This document shows positions 1 through 8,288 of a stretch of 64,000 nucleotides of DNA, piece after piece. Position numbers and translations under genes: made by a program. Within the stretch, counting starts at the first letter, position 1. Every line of letters starts with the position of its first letter. The notes beneath the pieces are model-generated. The model worked only from the letters and a program-made list of their open reading frames with translations, did no database searches and was not told where the DNA came from. The stretch is taken from positions 1-64,000 of the forward strand of contig JAUXWQ010000064.1 in assembly GCA_030680235.1 (NCBI GenBank), written 5' to 3'. The DNA is from Coxiellaceae bacterium. Lineage in GTDB: Bacteria; Pseudomonadota; Gammaproteobacteria; Coxiellales; Coxiellaceae.

Positions 1-41
1 TCCTTTGCCAAATCGATACCTAATACTTTAATATTGCTCAT
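1..41 (-). mobile_element. IS110-family transposase, N-terminal tip (cut by window edge)
   Basis: Read on the minus strand from an ATG at 41, the frame gives MSNIKVLGIDLAK and leaves the window. The GIDLAK segment is the first catalytic block of the DEDD transposases of the IS110/IS1111 family. A good Shine-Dalgarno (GGAGGGG) precedes the ATG, which supports a real start. Only 13 codons are visible, so completeness and exact family cannot be judged. Confidence 0.6.
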
Positions 42-59
42 TGGACCCCTCCATTGAAT

Positions 60-430
60 TTGAATGACTGATACAACTTTCATTCTGGCTCTTTTAGAAG
101 CCTTTAGTAAGTGGCGGGGTCCATACAATCAATGGCAATGAAGCCAGCATAGCTCATTCTCTGTTTGCACCTAAGGCTGAAGCAGTTACTGATTGCGCAG
201 CAGCTCCAAAATCACCTAACCAAAAATAAAGCCTTTGGTTTTGATCAGTGTAACGAACACCCCCCACATTCTGTTTTGGCGTGGCGATATCTTACTAACG
301 CATGGGGGGCACTATTGAGAAAACCAGGGGCACCTTCGCCATCTAAAAAATACCATGCTCCCACAGGTCCAATTGATCCTATTCGGCACAGCCCAATTGG
401 TAACAAGAATAGCCAAAACTCACCCTAGAG
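60..430 (-). pseudogene. Possible decayed coding remnant next to the IS element
   Basis: No intact gene lies between the IS110 start and the SidJ-like gene. On the minus strand one frame reads protein-like between stops (for example TPKQNVGGVRYTDQNQRLYF followed by a WLGDFGAAAQSVTASALGAN stretch, roughly 290 down to 150) but is broken by several stop codons. The plus-strand 87-codon ORF over the same DNA shows no recognisable motif and looks like a shadow. I do not recognise the family. The most economical reading is a gene fragment left beside an insertion sequence. Confidence 0.25.
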
Positions 431-501
431 AAAAACAAACGAACTGTTGTATGGTCGAAAGCAACCATCAAACATATCTCAAAAATCAATCACATAGACA
501 T

Positions 502-526
502 ATTCATATTCACTTAATCTTATAAT
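502..526 (+). promoter_or_regulatory. PmrA-box-like direct repeat and TATAAT upstream of the SidJ-like gene
   Basis: ATTCATATT (502..510) and CTTAATCTT (513..521), separated by two bases, match the Legionella/Coxiella PmrA consensus cTTAATatT-N2-cTTAATatT at 7/9 and 8/9 positions (consensus recalled from the literature). A perfect TATAAT begins at 521, overlapping the second half-site; that is closer than expected for an activator box, so the true -10 may lie further down (TAAATA near 538). The coding start is at 591. Confidence 0.35.
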
Positions 527-590
527 GAGATCATAGCTAAATAAGACATTTCTGTTTTAATAATAGATAGGCAATTTTGGTAGAGAATTT

Positions 591-3005
591 ATGATAAAAA
601 ACCTTGCTGACATCCTTTCAAGATTCTGCAAAAACAAACCTATTGAAGAAGCTGAAAAAAACCTTCTTAAGAAAGCATGCCGAAACATCAATGATAACTT
701 TTTTTTAACGCCACAAAATATTGTGCTTGAACATAATAATTATCCAACAGAAGTTATTCCATTGCTCTATGCATTAAAACAAATCTCCTCTGAAAACGCT
801 TCATTATTTTTTATTTCTTTCTTAAAAGAATTATTTTCGACTTTTTCGGTTGAGGTAATAAATCATAATATACTAAACGTATTGGCACTATCAGGAAAAG
901 CTTTCATTTTTTTAAATGACCTTAACGAATCTCGATTATATTCAATTTTTTTATGTGAAAAAAACTCAGAAAGAAAAACGGATTTCGTTGAAAATTTGAT
1001 TTTTGATCTACTACTTACATTGCTTGAGAAAATAAAAGCCATTAATACCTCTGATGTTAACAACTTTTTAGCATTAAAAAAATTCCTGTTTGAGGCCTTA
1101 CTAACGTATGCCCATTTTGAAAATGGAAAAAAAAATCGCATGGTAGAAGTTATAGAAAAAATTAAAAATTTCCATATTTTTCATGCTGACATTAAAAACT
1201 ATTTTTTATCTTGTGTTGAAAAAAAGGATTTAACCGCTTGGGTGATAGGTCATCCTGATTCAATTGACTGGAATACTTACCAATTATTTTTATGGGAATT
1301 ACGCGATAATAAAGAGTATATTAGGAATACCCATTATCGATTACTTGAAGCAAATTTAATTGGGAATTTATTTCGAATATCTAGATTTGATCTTTCTGGT
1401 AAAGAAACAGATGAAACATGGCCATTATATACGCGATATTGTATTATTCCTTCTGCGAATCCGACAAAAGAATCCTCTGTAAAATCATCAGTGAAAGTCG
1501 CAACATTATTTGAAAATAAAATAGAAAATGCATTGGTTTTTGATTTATCAAAATGGATTTTAGAAAACAATCTCTATTTTCATCTTTGTCTTGGTAGAAC
1601 ATTTATTTTTAAAAACGCTGGTGAAAAATATTTTGCAGTAAAGATTCAAAAACAAAAAGAAAGTGAGCATGAGCTTCAAAAAGAATTTAAAACGACTCAG
1701 CTCTTACAAGAAAATCAGAAAGAATGGTGTTTGAAGAGCCAAATACCGGAAGCACTTTTTTTTGGAAAGCTAGATAGTGCGGAATTTTTAAAGCAGTATT
1801 CTGATAACGACTTAATGTCACACTCTCCACAACCTTTTGTGTATATCTATAGTTCATCACCAGATTATTTTATCTATTTAAGCGACCCAAATTTGTCAGC
1901 TGATGTATTTCAAAAAGCTTCTCGCGCTGCGATCTATGATTTAGGAAAATTATTAAACCGTGGGATGGTGTATCATCAACTGGCTGATATTTTTCATAAT
2001 TCAACAAGCGGGACGCAAAGGGAAGATCTTGGACGTTATTTAACACTGGCTGGGCTTTTACGACAATTTTTTATTAACTCAGGGCGTGTTGATCGCTGGA
2101 CCGACGCAGTTGCTTATCCCAATGTTCGTGCCTCTGGGCTTGCCGATCTCGGAGATTTTTCAGCAAAAGAAAGTTATGTGCAATCTCCTTATTTACAAGA
2201 AATGAAAAGACCTTGCCCCCATCCTGTTAAAGGAAAAACATTTCCAGAAAATCCTTATGCAATTGATTTCATTTTTGCCAATTTAATTGGAGAGTATTTA
2301 TTTGTTTTTACATTAATTTCAGGACGACGTGGACGCGCGCTCACAATGAATTATGTACTATCAAGTGACGTTAAAAAACAAATTTGGCTTTCACTTGCAG
2401 AAGGGTTGCTAGATAATGCTGCTTTATTAATATCAGTGTTAACCAATCTAGATGAAGAAAATTGCAAGCGCTACATTCAATCTGCAATTTCAAAAAAATT
2501 GCTTGCTGCTCAGATGGAATTTTGGATGACAGATAGTCATGCAACAGCTTTACCACAAAACCATGAGAAATATTCTAAAGCGTTACAGGAACTTTACCCC
2601 GGTGCCACTATTGGATGGGAAGGAATTCATAATTATCGAGTAACCAAAATAGGATTTAGTCACGATGGGGTTTCGCCGGACCTTGGCGATTATAATTGTC
2701 AAAACCCGATGAAAGAAGATAATAAATTATATTATTTGACTGCATCTATTATCCATCTATTTAAAGCCATGAAGCACGCCTATGCAAAAGGTGTTGCAAG
2801 CTTTGAAGCTGCTTTTGATGCAAGAGATATTGTCGCTGCAAAAAATGCCATCAACTTGCTTATTATGAATAGAAATAAAAAAATATCTCATCAGCGTCAT
2901 TACCTTAGGTTTGCAATGATGCGGTATATAATATGGCATAAAACAATTCCAGCAGGTGAAGAAAAAATAGCACTGAAAACATCATGCTATGATCATGCAA
3001 AATAA
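591..3005 (+). CDS. SidJ-like calmodulin-dependent glutamylase (putative Dot/Icm effector)
   Basis: This 804-residue protein has a kinase-like core whose key residues match those reported for Legionella SidJ, which uses a kinase fold to polyglutamylate SidE-family effectors inside host cells. By eye: R336, K351 (FAVK) and E365 have the spacing of SidJ R352/K367/E381. D466, H469, R477, Y483, R499, Y509, N511, R513, D519 and D522 fit D489/H492/R500/Y506/R522/Y532/N534/R536/D542/D545 without an indel. SidJ numbering is from memory. The residues before about 300 are helical and unlike any domain I know. SidJ is about 873 residues, so this copy is somewhat shorter. Its stop falls at the junction with a truncated sulfotransferase, so the calmodulin-binding C-terminus may be changed; a basic, aromatic stretch (HQRHYLRFAMMRYIIW, about 767..782) is the only candidate I see. 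The start ATG has a weak ribosome site. Confidence 0.7.
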   Translation: MIKNLADILSRFCKNKPIEEAEKNLLKKACRNINDNFFLTPQNIVLEHNNYPTEVIPLLYALKQISSENASLFFISFLKELFSTFSVEVINHNILNVLALSGKAFIFLNDLNESRLYSIFLCEKNSERKTDFVENLIFDLLLTLLEKIKAINTSDVNNFLALKKFLFEALLTYAHFENGKKNRMVEVIEKIKNFHIFHADIKNYFLSCVEKKDLTAWVIGHPDSIDWNTYQLFLWELRDNKEYIRNTHYRLLEANLIGNLFRISRFDLSGKETDETWPLYTRYCIIPSANPTKESSVKSSVKVATLFENKIENALVFDLSKWILENNLYFHLCLGRTFIFKNAGEKYFAVKIQKQKESEHELQKEFKTTQLLQENQKEWCLKSQIPEALFFGKLDSAEFLKQYSDNDLMSHSPQPFVYIYSSSPDYFIYLSDPNLSADVFQKASRAAIYDLGKLLNRGMVYHQLADIFHNSTSGTQREDLGRYLTLAGLLRQFFINSGRVDRWTDAVAYPNVRASGLADLGDFSAKESYVQSPYLQEMKRPCPHPVKGKTFPENPYAIDFIFANLIGEYLFVFTLISGRRGRALTMNYVLSSDVKKQIWLSLAEGLLDNAALLISVLTNLDEENCKRYIQSAISKKLLAAQMEFWMTDSHATALPQNHEKYSKALQELYPGATIGWEGIHNYRVTKIGFSHDGVSPDLGDYNCQNPMKEDNKLYYLTASIIHLFKAMKHAYAKGVASFEAAFDARDIVAAKNAINLLIMNRNKKISHQRHYLRFAMMRYIIWHKTIPAGEEKIALKTSCYDHAK

Positions 3006-3180
3006 TTAGTGCAGAGTCTATCCATTCCCGAGCGCTTGCAATCTGACCTATATGAATTGTATTGATATCGATTGGCTCATTGGATTTATTAAGTAAGTTC
3101 ACTAAAAAAATACGAAACCAAGTGTTCCCTGATTTGGGATAAGATGCTAACCAATAAATTCCGTTTTTGTTTTCTTTCAT
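2905..3180 (-). pseudogene. Sulfotransferase, truncated N-terminal fragment (lasso-cluster tailoring gene)
   Basis: The first 58 residues (3180 down to about 3007) are typical of small sulfotransferases: YWLASYPKSGNTWFRIFL is the PAPS-binding loop, followed by INTIHIGQIASAREWIDS. Then the frame runs into DNA that is the 3' end of the opposite SidJ-like gene, and the remaining 33 codons read as hydrophobic nonsense. The family normally has about 250 to 300 residues, so the catalytic and substrate regions are lost. The ATG lies one base after the cyclase stop, so it was the second gene of a cyclase-sulfotransferase operon. A deletion or rearrangement near 3005 probably removed the rest. Confidence 0.75.
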
Positions 3181-3181
3181 T

Positions 3182-4759
3182 TTAATTCAGATAACCTTTC
3201 AGCATAAATGCTTTGATACTATTTCTTGATGCGATAGAAAGGTGTTTATTTTGAATGAAATGCGAATACGGACAATTTTTGAAGACATTGTCATAATGGC
3301 CTTTTTCAAAATTTTGTGTAAATAAAGAAAATGTACCTGGGACAATTGCTAATCCATCTTGTTTACGATAGCTACTAAACATATCACGACCAAGACAGCG
3401 TGATAAATACTGTCGTATCAAATATCTCCCGCGACCATCGCGGCGTTTTTGTATTGTTGGAACACGCAGCATAAATTCAAGTAATTTTGGATACAATAAG
3501 GGATAGCGATATTCAAACCCCATTTTTTTACTAACAATACTGCTATATTCAATACGCATACGAATTTCATGGCTATTATGACCTTGTAATAAATTGCATT
3601 CAGCCTCTCTCACGCTAGCATAATACATATATTCATAGGGGTGAAGCTGTGTTGATTGACAAGCAGCTTTTGGTCGAAAAAAGTTGGCTAAATATCGTCT
3701 CATAATCTTCATGTGTAATGCTTGCTTATACAAATTAGCATGCGCATATTTAGCATAGAATAAAGTTTTTTTAATTCTGCTTTTTCACCTTAATTCATTC
3801 CATGCTCGTCGATACTCACCTTGATGAATCAGTTCCGGCAAAAAAAAATTAAGCGGGACTTGACCCGATACACATTGATCACCTCCAAAGACAGACAAAA
3901 GAATCGGATGGTTTCCAATTTCCACTGCACGATGCAGAGGATTAGCAAACATTGTAAATAAATAAGGCGCAGGACCTGCAAACCACGAGGCATACTCATT
4001 AAAAACTGAAATAGGATCAAAATTTTCAGCACCGATGCGATGAATATTTTTTAACTTATAATGCGCAATAAATTCTTTTTCAAAACGATCATTGTATTTA
4101 TCCATCGCATTTGTTTTTGGTGAAGCAACATGCATAAAAAGTGTTGGCTGAATATTTATATTTTTTGCGGCACAATAGACAGCGCTTGAATCAAGACCTG
4201 CACTAAACTCAGTAGCAATATTGGTTTGGTTACTGATGGCATTCACCATTGCCTCTTTCATTAATAGTGAAAAATGGTCGATATAATCTTGATCGTTCTC
4301 ATAATGTAATAGTGATCCATAGGGATTTAATTTCCAAAATGCCTTCTTTATCATCGATCCATTCATTTTGAAATGCAAGAGATGGCCTGGTTCTACACGA
4401 TAAATGCCTTCATAGAGTGTTTCATCAGAGTAAATTTTGTGTTCTGAAAATAATATGTGAATTTGATTTTCAAGCAACCGGGGTGTTCTAGATAATTGCG
4501 CTAATATTTTTGGAATGTTGTCTGCAAAAATAATCTTTTTCCCACAGTGATAATAATATAACGGTGCAATCCCAAGATGATCACACACCAGAATAATTTC
4601 ACCAGAATGATTATGTATAATAGCACAAGCAAAAGGATTGAAATTTTCTCGCCAGGTAGCGAGATTTAAAGCATCTTTAAATAATACCGCTACAGGAGGC
4701 AGATCATTACAATGGTATAAAATAGCGTCGTCTGCACGGGAGTTACTGCATGACATCAT
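3182..4759 (-). pseudogene. Lasso-peptide cyclase (asparagine synthetase-like, B-C protein), interrupted by an in-frame TGA
   Basis: Class-II asparagine synthetase homologue of the McjC/LasC type, which adenylates the Asp/Glu side chain of a lasso core and closes the macrolactam. The N-terminal glutaminase-like region (HLGIAPLYYY, about 76..85) lacks the catalytic Cys1, as usual for lasso cyclases. The ATP pyrophosphatase motif is EFSAGLDSS (about residue 187), followed by FGGDQ. Translation stops at TGA 3785..3787 after 324 residues, but the same frame continues open for another 200 codons to 3182 with family-like sequence (YRYPLLYPKLLEFMLRVP). The whole frame is 526 codons, a normal length. 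TGA is an ordinary stop elsewhere in the window, so this looks like a nonsense mutation. The start has an AAGGAAG ribosome site. The gene is divergent from the B2 gene. Confidence 0.8.
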
Positions 4760-4839
4760 TAACTTCCTTGTCTTTATTTACTTTAGACTGCGCAGTTTTT
4801 GTAGTATAAACTAAGTATCGTTATTTAACAGAGAGTTCG

Positions 4840-5298
4840 ATGAAAATAGTAACGTTTTTGCATATGCCTTGGCAATACAAGAAAATGTTTTTTATTAATA
4901 TTACGTTGCTAGGAGTCGCAAAAGCTTGTGTCAAACTATTTGCGTATAAACACATTGCTTTTTATTTTGGAAAAAACTGTCGTATGATGGTTGCTTCTAC
5001 GCTTATTTCAAAAACACAGATTCAACAAGCGGCCTTAATTGCTCGCTCAATCAAATTAGCCGCACGCTATACACCATGGAATTCCAATTGTTTACCACAG
5101 GCTATATTGGCCAAATTTTGGTGCCAGCATTATCAAATTCCCTATTTCTTTTTTATTGGCTTTGCAAAATCAAGCACAAAACCATTAGGAGAAGAGGCGC
5201 ATGCCTGGGTAACGGCAGGACCAATTGTAATTTGCGGTGGAAACAGCTTTAATACATTTCATGTTGTGTTAAGTTATTGCAGTTTATTTATTAGTTGA
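4840..5298 (+). CDS. Lasso peptide biosynthesis B2 protein (transglutaminase-like leader peptidase)
   Basis: 152 residues, the usual size of the stand-alone protease half (B2) of split lasso B enzymes, which cuts the leader from the precursor before cyclisation. The cysteine protease fold is visible: Cys in TPWNSNCLPQA (about residue 86), His in EEAHAWV (about 127), then a VICGGNSFNTFHVV stretch closing the fold. A hydrophobic N-terminal segment (FFINITLLGVAKACVKLF) precedes the core. The stop is followed within a dozen bases by the start of the recognition protein, so the two are co-transcribed. It is divergent from the broken cyclase, with which it should work. Intact as far as can be read. 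Confidence 0.8.
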   Translation: MKIVTFLHMPWQYKKMFFINITLLGVAKACVKLFAYKHIAFYFGKNCRMMVASTLISKTQIQQAALIARSIKLAARYTPWNSNCLPQAILAKFWCQHYQIPYFFFIGFAKSSTKPLGEEAHAWVTAGPIVICGGNSFNTFHVVLSYCSLFIS

Positions 5299-5309
5299 AA
5301 GGATTCGAA

Positions 5310-5645
5310 ATGAGTGATTGCATTTCATTAAATTATTTTTCAATAAATCCCAATATAGTTTATACATTTATTGATAATGAAGTGGTATTAATGGATGAAA
5401 AAGATGAAGTATTGTATGGCATGAATGAAGTTGCTACAGCCATATTAAAATGTTTAATCTCACAGCCTACGTCAATCCAGGATGCCAGTAATTATATCTT
5501 GGAACAATTTGAGATTGAAGAGCCGCAAATTTCACTCGACATCAAAAATTTTTTTGAATCCTTGCTTGCTAAAAATTTTATCTGCCAGGCTAAAAAAAAT
5601 GTTTGTTATACTGCAGAGAAGAAAAAAGCGGTTTTTGAATCTTAG
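5310..5645 (+). CDS. PqqD-family RiPP recognition element (lasso B1 protein)
   Basis: 111 residues with the winged-helix PqqD pattern: beta strands around VYTFIDNEVVLMDEKDEVLY, then GMNEVATAILKCL and a helix pair ending in FFESLLAKNFI. In lasso systems this B1 protein binds the YxxPxL leader of the precursor and delivers it to B2 and the cyclase. I chose ATG 5310 because GAAAGGA lies seven bases upstream; an upstream TTG (5295) would add five residues and has no ribosome site. It directly follows the B2 gene. Confidence 0.8.
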   Translation: MSDCISLNYFSINPNIVYTFIDNEVVLMDEKDEVLYGMNEVATAILKCLISQPTSIQDASNYILEQFEIEEPQISLDIKNFFESLLAKNFICQAKKNVCYTAEKKKAVFES

Positions 5646-5730
5646 CGGACAACCTACAATAAAAAATCAAGTTACAATTAGGGAAACCTGTAATACTGTT
5701 TTAACCTAGAGAACGCTAAAAGGATTTAAG

Positions 5731-6189
5731 ATGAAAACAACAAGAGGTTACTTTTTAGTTTATGCGCTTGTAGCTTTTTGTATAGTTCTCACACTGCAAG
5801 CACGGGCATCTTCTAGTGTCCTCAAAAGCGGCCTTGGAGCCACGCTTGTTTGTCCTTTTACTGTTATTAACGGACCAAAAACAATAGGGAACGTTGTCGT
5901 TTCTTGCTTTGAAGCTCCTGACAGCACATGTAACACTACACCAATTGGCAATGCCGCTTGGGGTGGGCGCGGAGGGACGCCAACGCTAGAGAATGGTTCA
6001 CATACTTTATCGAACGATGCTCTAGCAAGTGTTGGCCTCACTGCTTTTCCTACGACAGTAAATATACAAGTCGAGGTACATAATCCAGAAAATACCGTTT
6101 ATTCTCTTTTGTGTATGCATGCCACGGTTGCTTTAGGGGTATTCACCTGTACTGGTGGCCCGTACACCTTAGATATTAGCAACCTCTAA
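5731..6189 (+). CDS. Secreted protein of unknown function in the lasso locus
   Basis: 152 residues starting with a classic Sec signal peptide (KTTRGYFLVYALVAFCIVLT, probable cleavage after ARA near residue 26). The mature part has five cysteines (VCPF, SCFE, TCNT, LCMH, TCTGG) and many Thr/Gly/Asn, suggesting a small disulfide-stabilised beta protein in the periplasm or outside the cell. I recognise no family. A ribosome site (AAAAGGA) precedes the ATG by a few bases. It sits between the recognition protein and the candidate precursor in the same direction, so it is likely co-expressed; whether it takes part in lasso maturation, immunity or export is unknown. Confidence 0.6.
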   Translation: MKTTRGYFLVYALVAFCIVLTLQARASSSVLKSGLGATLVCPFTVINGPKTIGNVVVSCFEAPDSTCNTTPIGNAAWGGRGGTPTLENGSHTLSNDALASVGLTAFPTTVNIQVEVHNPENTVYSLLCMHATVALGVFTCTGGPYTLDISNL

Positions 6190-6209
6190 CCATTCAGGAC
6201 GTTAGCAAT

Positions 6210-6395
6210 ATGATAGAAAAGAAAATATTACAGCAAAAACACCTTGCGCTTTTTGAGAAAACAACAGCCTGCGAAGAACCCTATCAGCGCAAGCCATATC
6301 AAAAACCAGCACTACTGCGGCTGGATACCAACACAATTGCAGGGGGCTCTACAAGCAATCAACTTGAAAACTCAAGTGGACTATTGGGAAGCTAG
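6210..6395 (+). CDS. Candidate lasso precursor peptide
   Basis: 61 residues ending in IAGGSTSNQLENSSGLLGS. The leader contains YQKPAL, matching the YxxPxL motif bound by PqqD-like B1 proteins, about 14 residues before the putative core. If the core starts at the first Gly of GGS, Glu is residue 9; if at the second, residue 8. Both fit a Gly-to-Glu macrolactam. The usual leader Thr at -2 is not exactly placed (Thr is at -3 or -4), and the leader Gly of YxxPxLxxxG is Asp, so the cleavage point is uncertain. The gene is 20 bases downstream of the secreted protein. With the cyclase broken, the peptide is probably not closed today. Confidence 0.55.
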   Translation: MIEKKILQQKHLALFEKTTACEEPYQRKPYQKPALLRLDTNTIAGGSTSNQLENSSGLLGS

Positions 6396-6606
6396 GAATA
6401 GTTTGAACGGTTGTTGATGCTAAAAACCCTTTACCCTCCATCGAAAGCGCATTATCAATGGCAAGCCGACCAAACTCACATGCTAATGTGGCCATGACTC
6501 CATTGAAATTGCTATAAGTGATACTATAAGGTAGTTCACTCTACGGAATGATATCCTCGGAGCAACCTCAAAATTATATTACATATCCATAAAACAGGGA
6601 TGAATT
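6396..6606. other. Intergenic stretch with a possible gene relic
   Basis: No intact gene. On the minus strand around 6530..6410 one frame reads SNFNGVMATLACEFGRLAI followed by DNALSMEGKGFLASTTVQ, which looks protein-like but has no start and is not recognised. It may be a leftover of a gene that once followed the lasso locus. Confidence 0.25.
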
Positions 6607-6948
6607 ATGACAAAAAAATACAAAGAAATTACACATGATATTTCAGCATCACTTACAAAATTACGAAAAGACATCCCTGATGTCATGAGTGGCTTTAGTG
6701 CTTTGGCCCAAGCAGCGAGCAAAGAAGGTGCGTTAAATAAAAAAACAAAAGAATTAATCGCATTGGCATTGGGTGTGGCTGCCAGATGTGATGGTTGCAT
6801 CGGTTTTCACGTACAAGCGTTGGTAAAATTACAGGTAACACGCGAAGAATTGCTAGAGACTTTGGGAATGGCGATCTATATGGGCGGTGGTCCATCCCTT
6901 ATGTATGCCGCAGATGCATTAAGTGCATTTGAAGAATTTAATGAATAA
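6607..6948 (+). CDS. Carboxymuconolactone decarboxylase / AhpD-like protein
   Basis: 113 residues with the AhpD-type core: KTKELIALALGVAARCDGC, then IGFHVQALVKL, giving the Cys-x-x-Cys-x-x-x-His redox site (CDGCIGFH). C-terminal helices (LETLGMAIYMGGGPSLMYAA) complete the all-helical CMD fold. Small single-domain members reduce peroxides or partner peroxiredoxins; the two cysteines and histidine favour a redox role over ring decarboxylation. It stands alone with its own start, converging on the epimerase gene with only three bases between the stops. Confidence 0.85.
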   Translation: MTKKYKEITHDISASLTKLRKDIPDVMSGFSALAQAASKEGALNKKTKELIALALGVAARCDGCIGFHVQALVKLQVTREELLETLGMAIYMGGGPSLMYAADALSAFEEFNE

Positions 6949-6951
6949 AAA

Positions 6952-7902
6952 TCAGGGGCTCTTATGCATAAGAGCCCCTCTGTTATGGAGCAAGTGATTT
7001 AACGCTACATCAATTTTTGAATATTGAAACTCGAACCCAGATTTTAGCAAAGTCTCACTCTTTACATATTGACCCTTTAGCAAAAGTTCATTACCCATTT
7101 GCCCAAACAAAATTCGAACTAATAATGCAGGCATTCTTAAAAAAAATGGCCGATGTAGTATATGCGCCAATACCTTTGCAAAATCATGTTGTGTTACCAC
7201 CCCCGGCGCAACAATATTAACTGCACCCGTAATCTGCTCGTTAAGAATAATGAAATCAATTGCTCGCACCAAATCATCAATCGAAACCCAAGAAAATGAC
7301 TGATTGCCATTTCCCAAAGTAGCACCAAAACCCCATTTAAAAGCGGGCAGCATCTTTTTCAATGCCCCTCCCTGCTTAGATAAAACTACACCAAAACGCA
7401 TTTTTACAACACTTACTTTTTTATTGATTGCTGGTAATAATGCATCTTCCCAAGCATGACTAACTTTCGAAAGGAAACAATTCGGATCATCCGAGAGCCT
7501 ACTTTTCTCAGTAAAAAAATGATCGCCTTCTGAAAATCCATAAATGCCAATGCCACCAGCATTTAATATCCGCGGTGAATTTTCACCTAGCATTGAACAC
7601 AGTTCCGCAAGTTTTTTTGTAGCATTAACACGACTGTTAATAATTTTTTCTTTCTGAGAAAATGACCACCGCCTTTCACCAATATTTTCCCCCGCTAAAT
7701 TAATAATGACATCGATAGATTTTAAAAAATCTTGATTAAGTAAACTTAAATCATCCCACGTCAAAATTGGATATTGATTAGAAAATTGTGATGCCAATTT
7801 ATCACGTTTTCTGCCGAGCAAAATCAACTGGTGTTGCTTTGAAAGATATAAAACCAGCGCATTACCAATCATTCCGCTGGCACCAGCAATCAAGATTTTC
7901 AT
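6952..7902 (-). CDS. TIGR01777-family NAD(P)-dependent epimerase (YfcH-like)
   Basis: 316 residues. The N-terminus MKILIAGASGMIGNALVLYL is a Rossmann motif (GASGMIG); VIINLAGENIGERRW and NAGGIGIYG are signatures of the YfcH subfamily of extended short-chain dehydrogenases; the C-terminal half carries the DUF1731-like end (LRMPALLVRILFGQMGNELL). Substrate unknown. I chose ATG 7902 because GGAAG lies seven bases upstream; the GTG at 7908 would sit on the ribosome site. Confidence 0.85.
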   Translation of the reverse strand: MKILIAGASGMIGNALVLYLSKQHQLILLGRKRDKLASQFSNQYPILTWDDLSLLNQDFLKSIDVIINLAGENIGERRWSFSQKEKIINSRVNATKKLAELCSMLGENSPRILNAGGIGIYGFSEGDHFFTEKSRLSDDPNCFLSKVSHAWEDALLPAINKKVSVVKMRFGVVLSKQGGALKKMLPAFKWGFGATLGNGNQSFSWVSIDDLVRAIDFIILNEQITGAVNIVAPGVVTQHDFAKVLAHILHRPFFLRMPALLVRILFGQMGNELLLKGQYVKSETLLKSGFEFQYSKIDVALNHLLHNRGALMHKSP

Positions 7903-7940
7903 TGTCACACTTCCATTTTACTTTAAAATAATGCCATTAA

Positions 7941-8288
7941 TCACCGATAATTTTTTGAGTGAGTCTTTTTAGCTGCTGCAATAACAGCACTAAATTTTTT
8001 TTGAACTTCGTTCAGCAGATCCGGTTTTTTCTCAGCCTTAGTAAGCTCATCATAGGCACGAAAAAATAATTCTATATAATCAGGATTGTTACCATCCGCC
8101 AAAATAATAATTTTCTTCAGTTCTTGTATCAATTGCTGATGCTCATTTGTTACATTGAGGTCGTCCAATCTCTCTGATAGCGTTAAAAGAACCATCTGAA
8201 CATCGCTTGAATTTACATTGCCATCTGGAAGAGACTTCCCGTCCATCTTAATTTTTGGAAAAAAATTACTTTCGTTGAAACCACCCAT
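7941..8288 (-). CDS. Hypothetical protein, small, helical
   Basis: 115 residues. The N-terminus is Asn/Gly/Lys-rich and possibly disordered (about 1..28); the rest is charged and helix-forming (LLTLSERLDDLNVTNEHQQL, LLNEVQKKFSAVIAAAKK). No signal peptide, membrane segment, cysteine or known motif. A strong ribosome site (GAGGTG) before the ATG supports it as a gene. It is 38 bases upstream of the epimerase and in the same direction, so they may share a transcript. Function unknown. Confidence 0.6.
   Translation of the reverse strand: MGGFNESNFFPKIKMDGKSLPDGNVNSSDVQMVLLTLSERLDDLNVTNEHQQLIQELKKIIILADGNNPDYIELFFRAYDELTKAEKKPDLLNEVQKKFSAVIAAAKKTHSKNYR

Noticed and set aside
165-428. 87-codon plus-strand ORF as a gene
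   Set aside because: No ribosome site and no protein motif; the minus strand of the same DNA reads more protein-like but is interrupted.
3785-3787. TGA in the lasso cyclase as a programmed recoding site (selenocysteine or readthrough)
   Set aside because: No selenocysteine-type stem-loop is apparent after it, the position is not a catalytic cysteine, and TGA is a normal stop in neighbouring genes. A nonsense mutation or base error is simpler.
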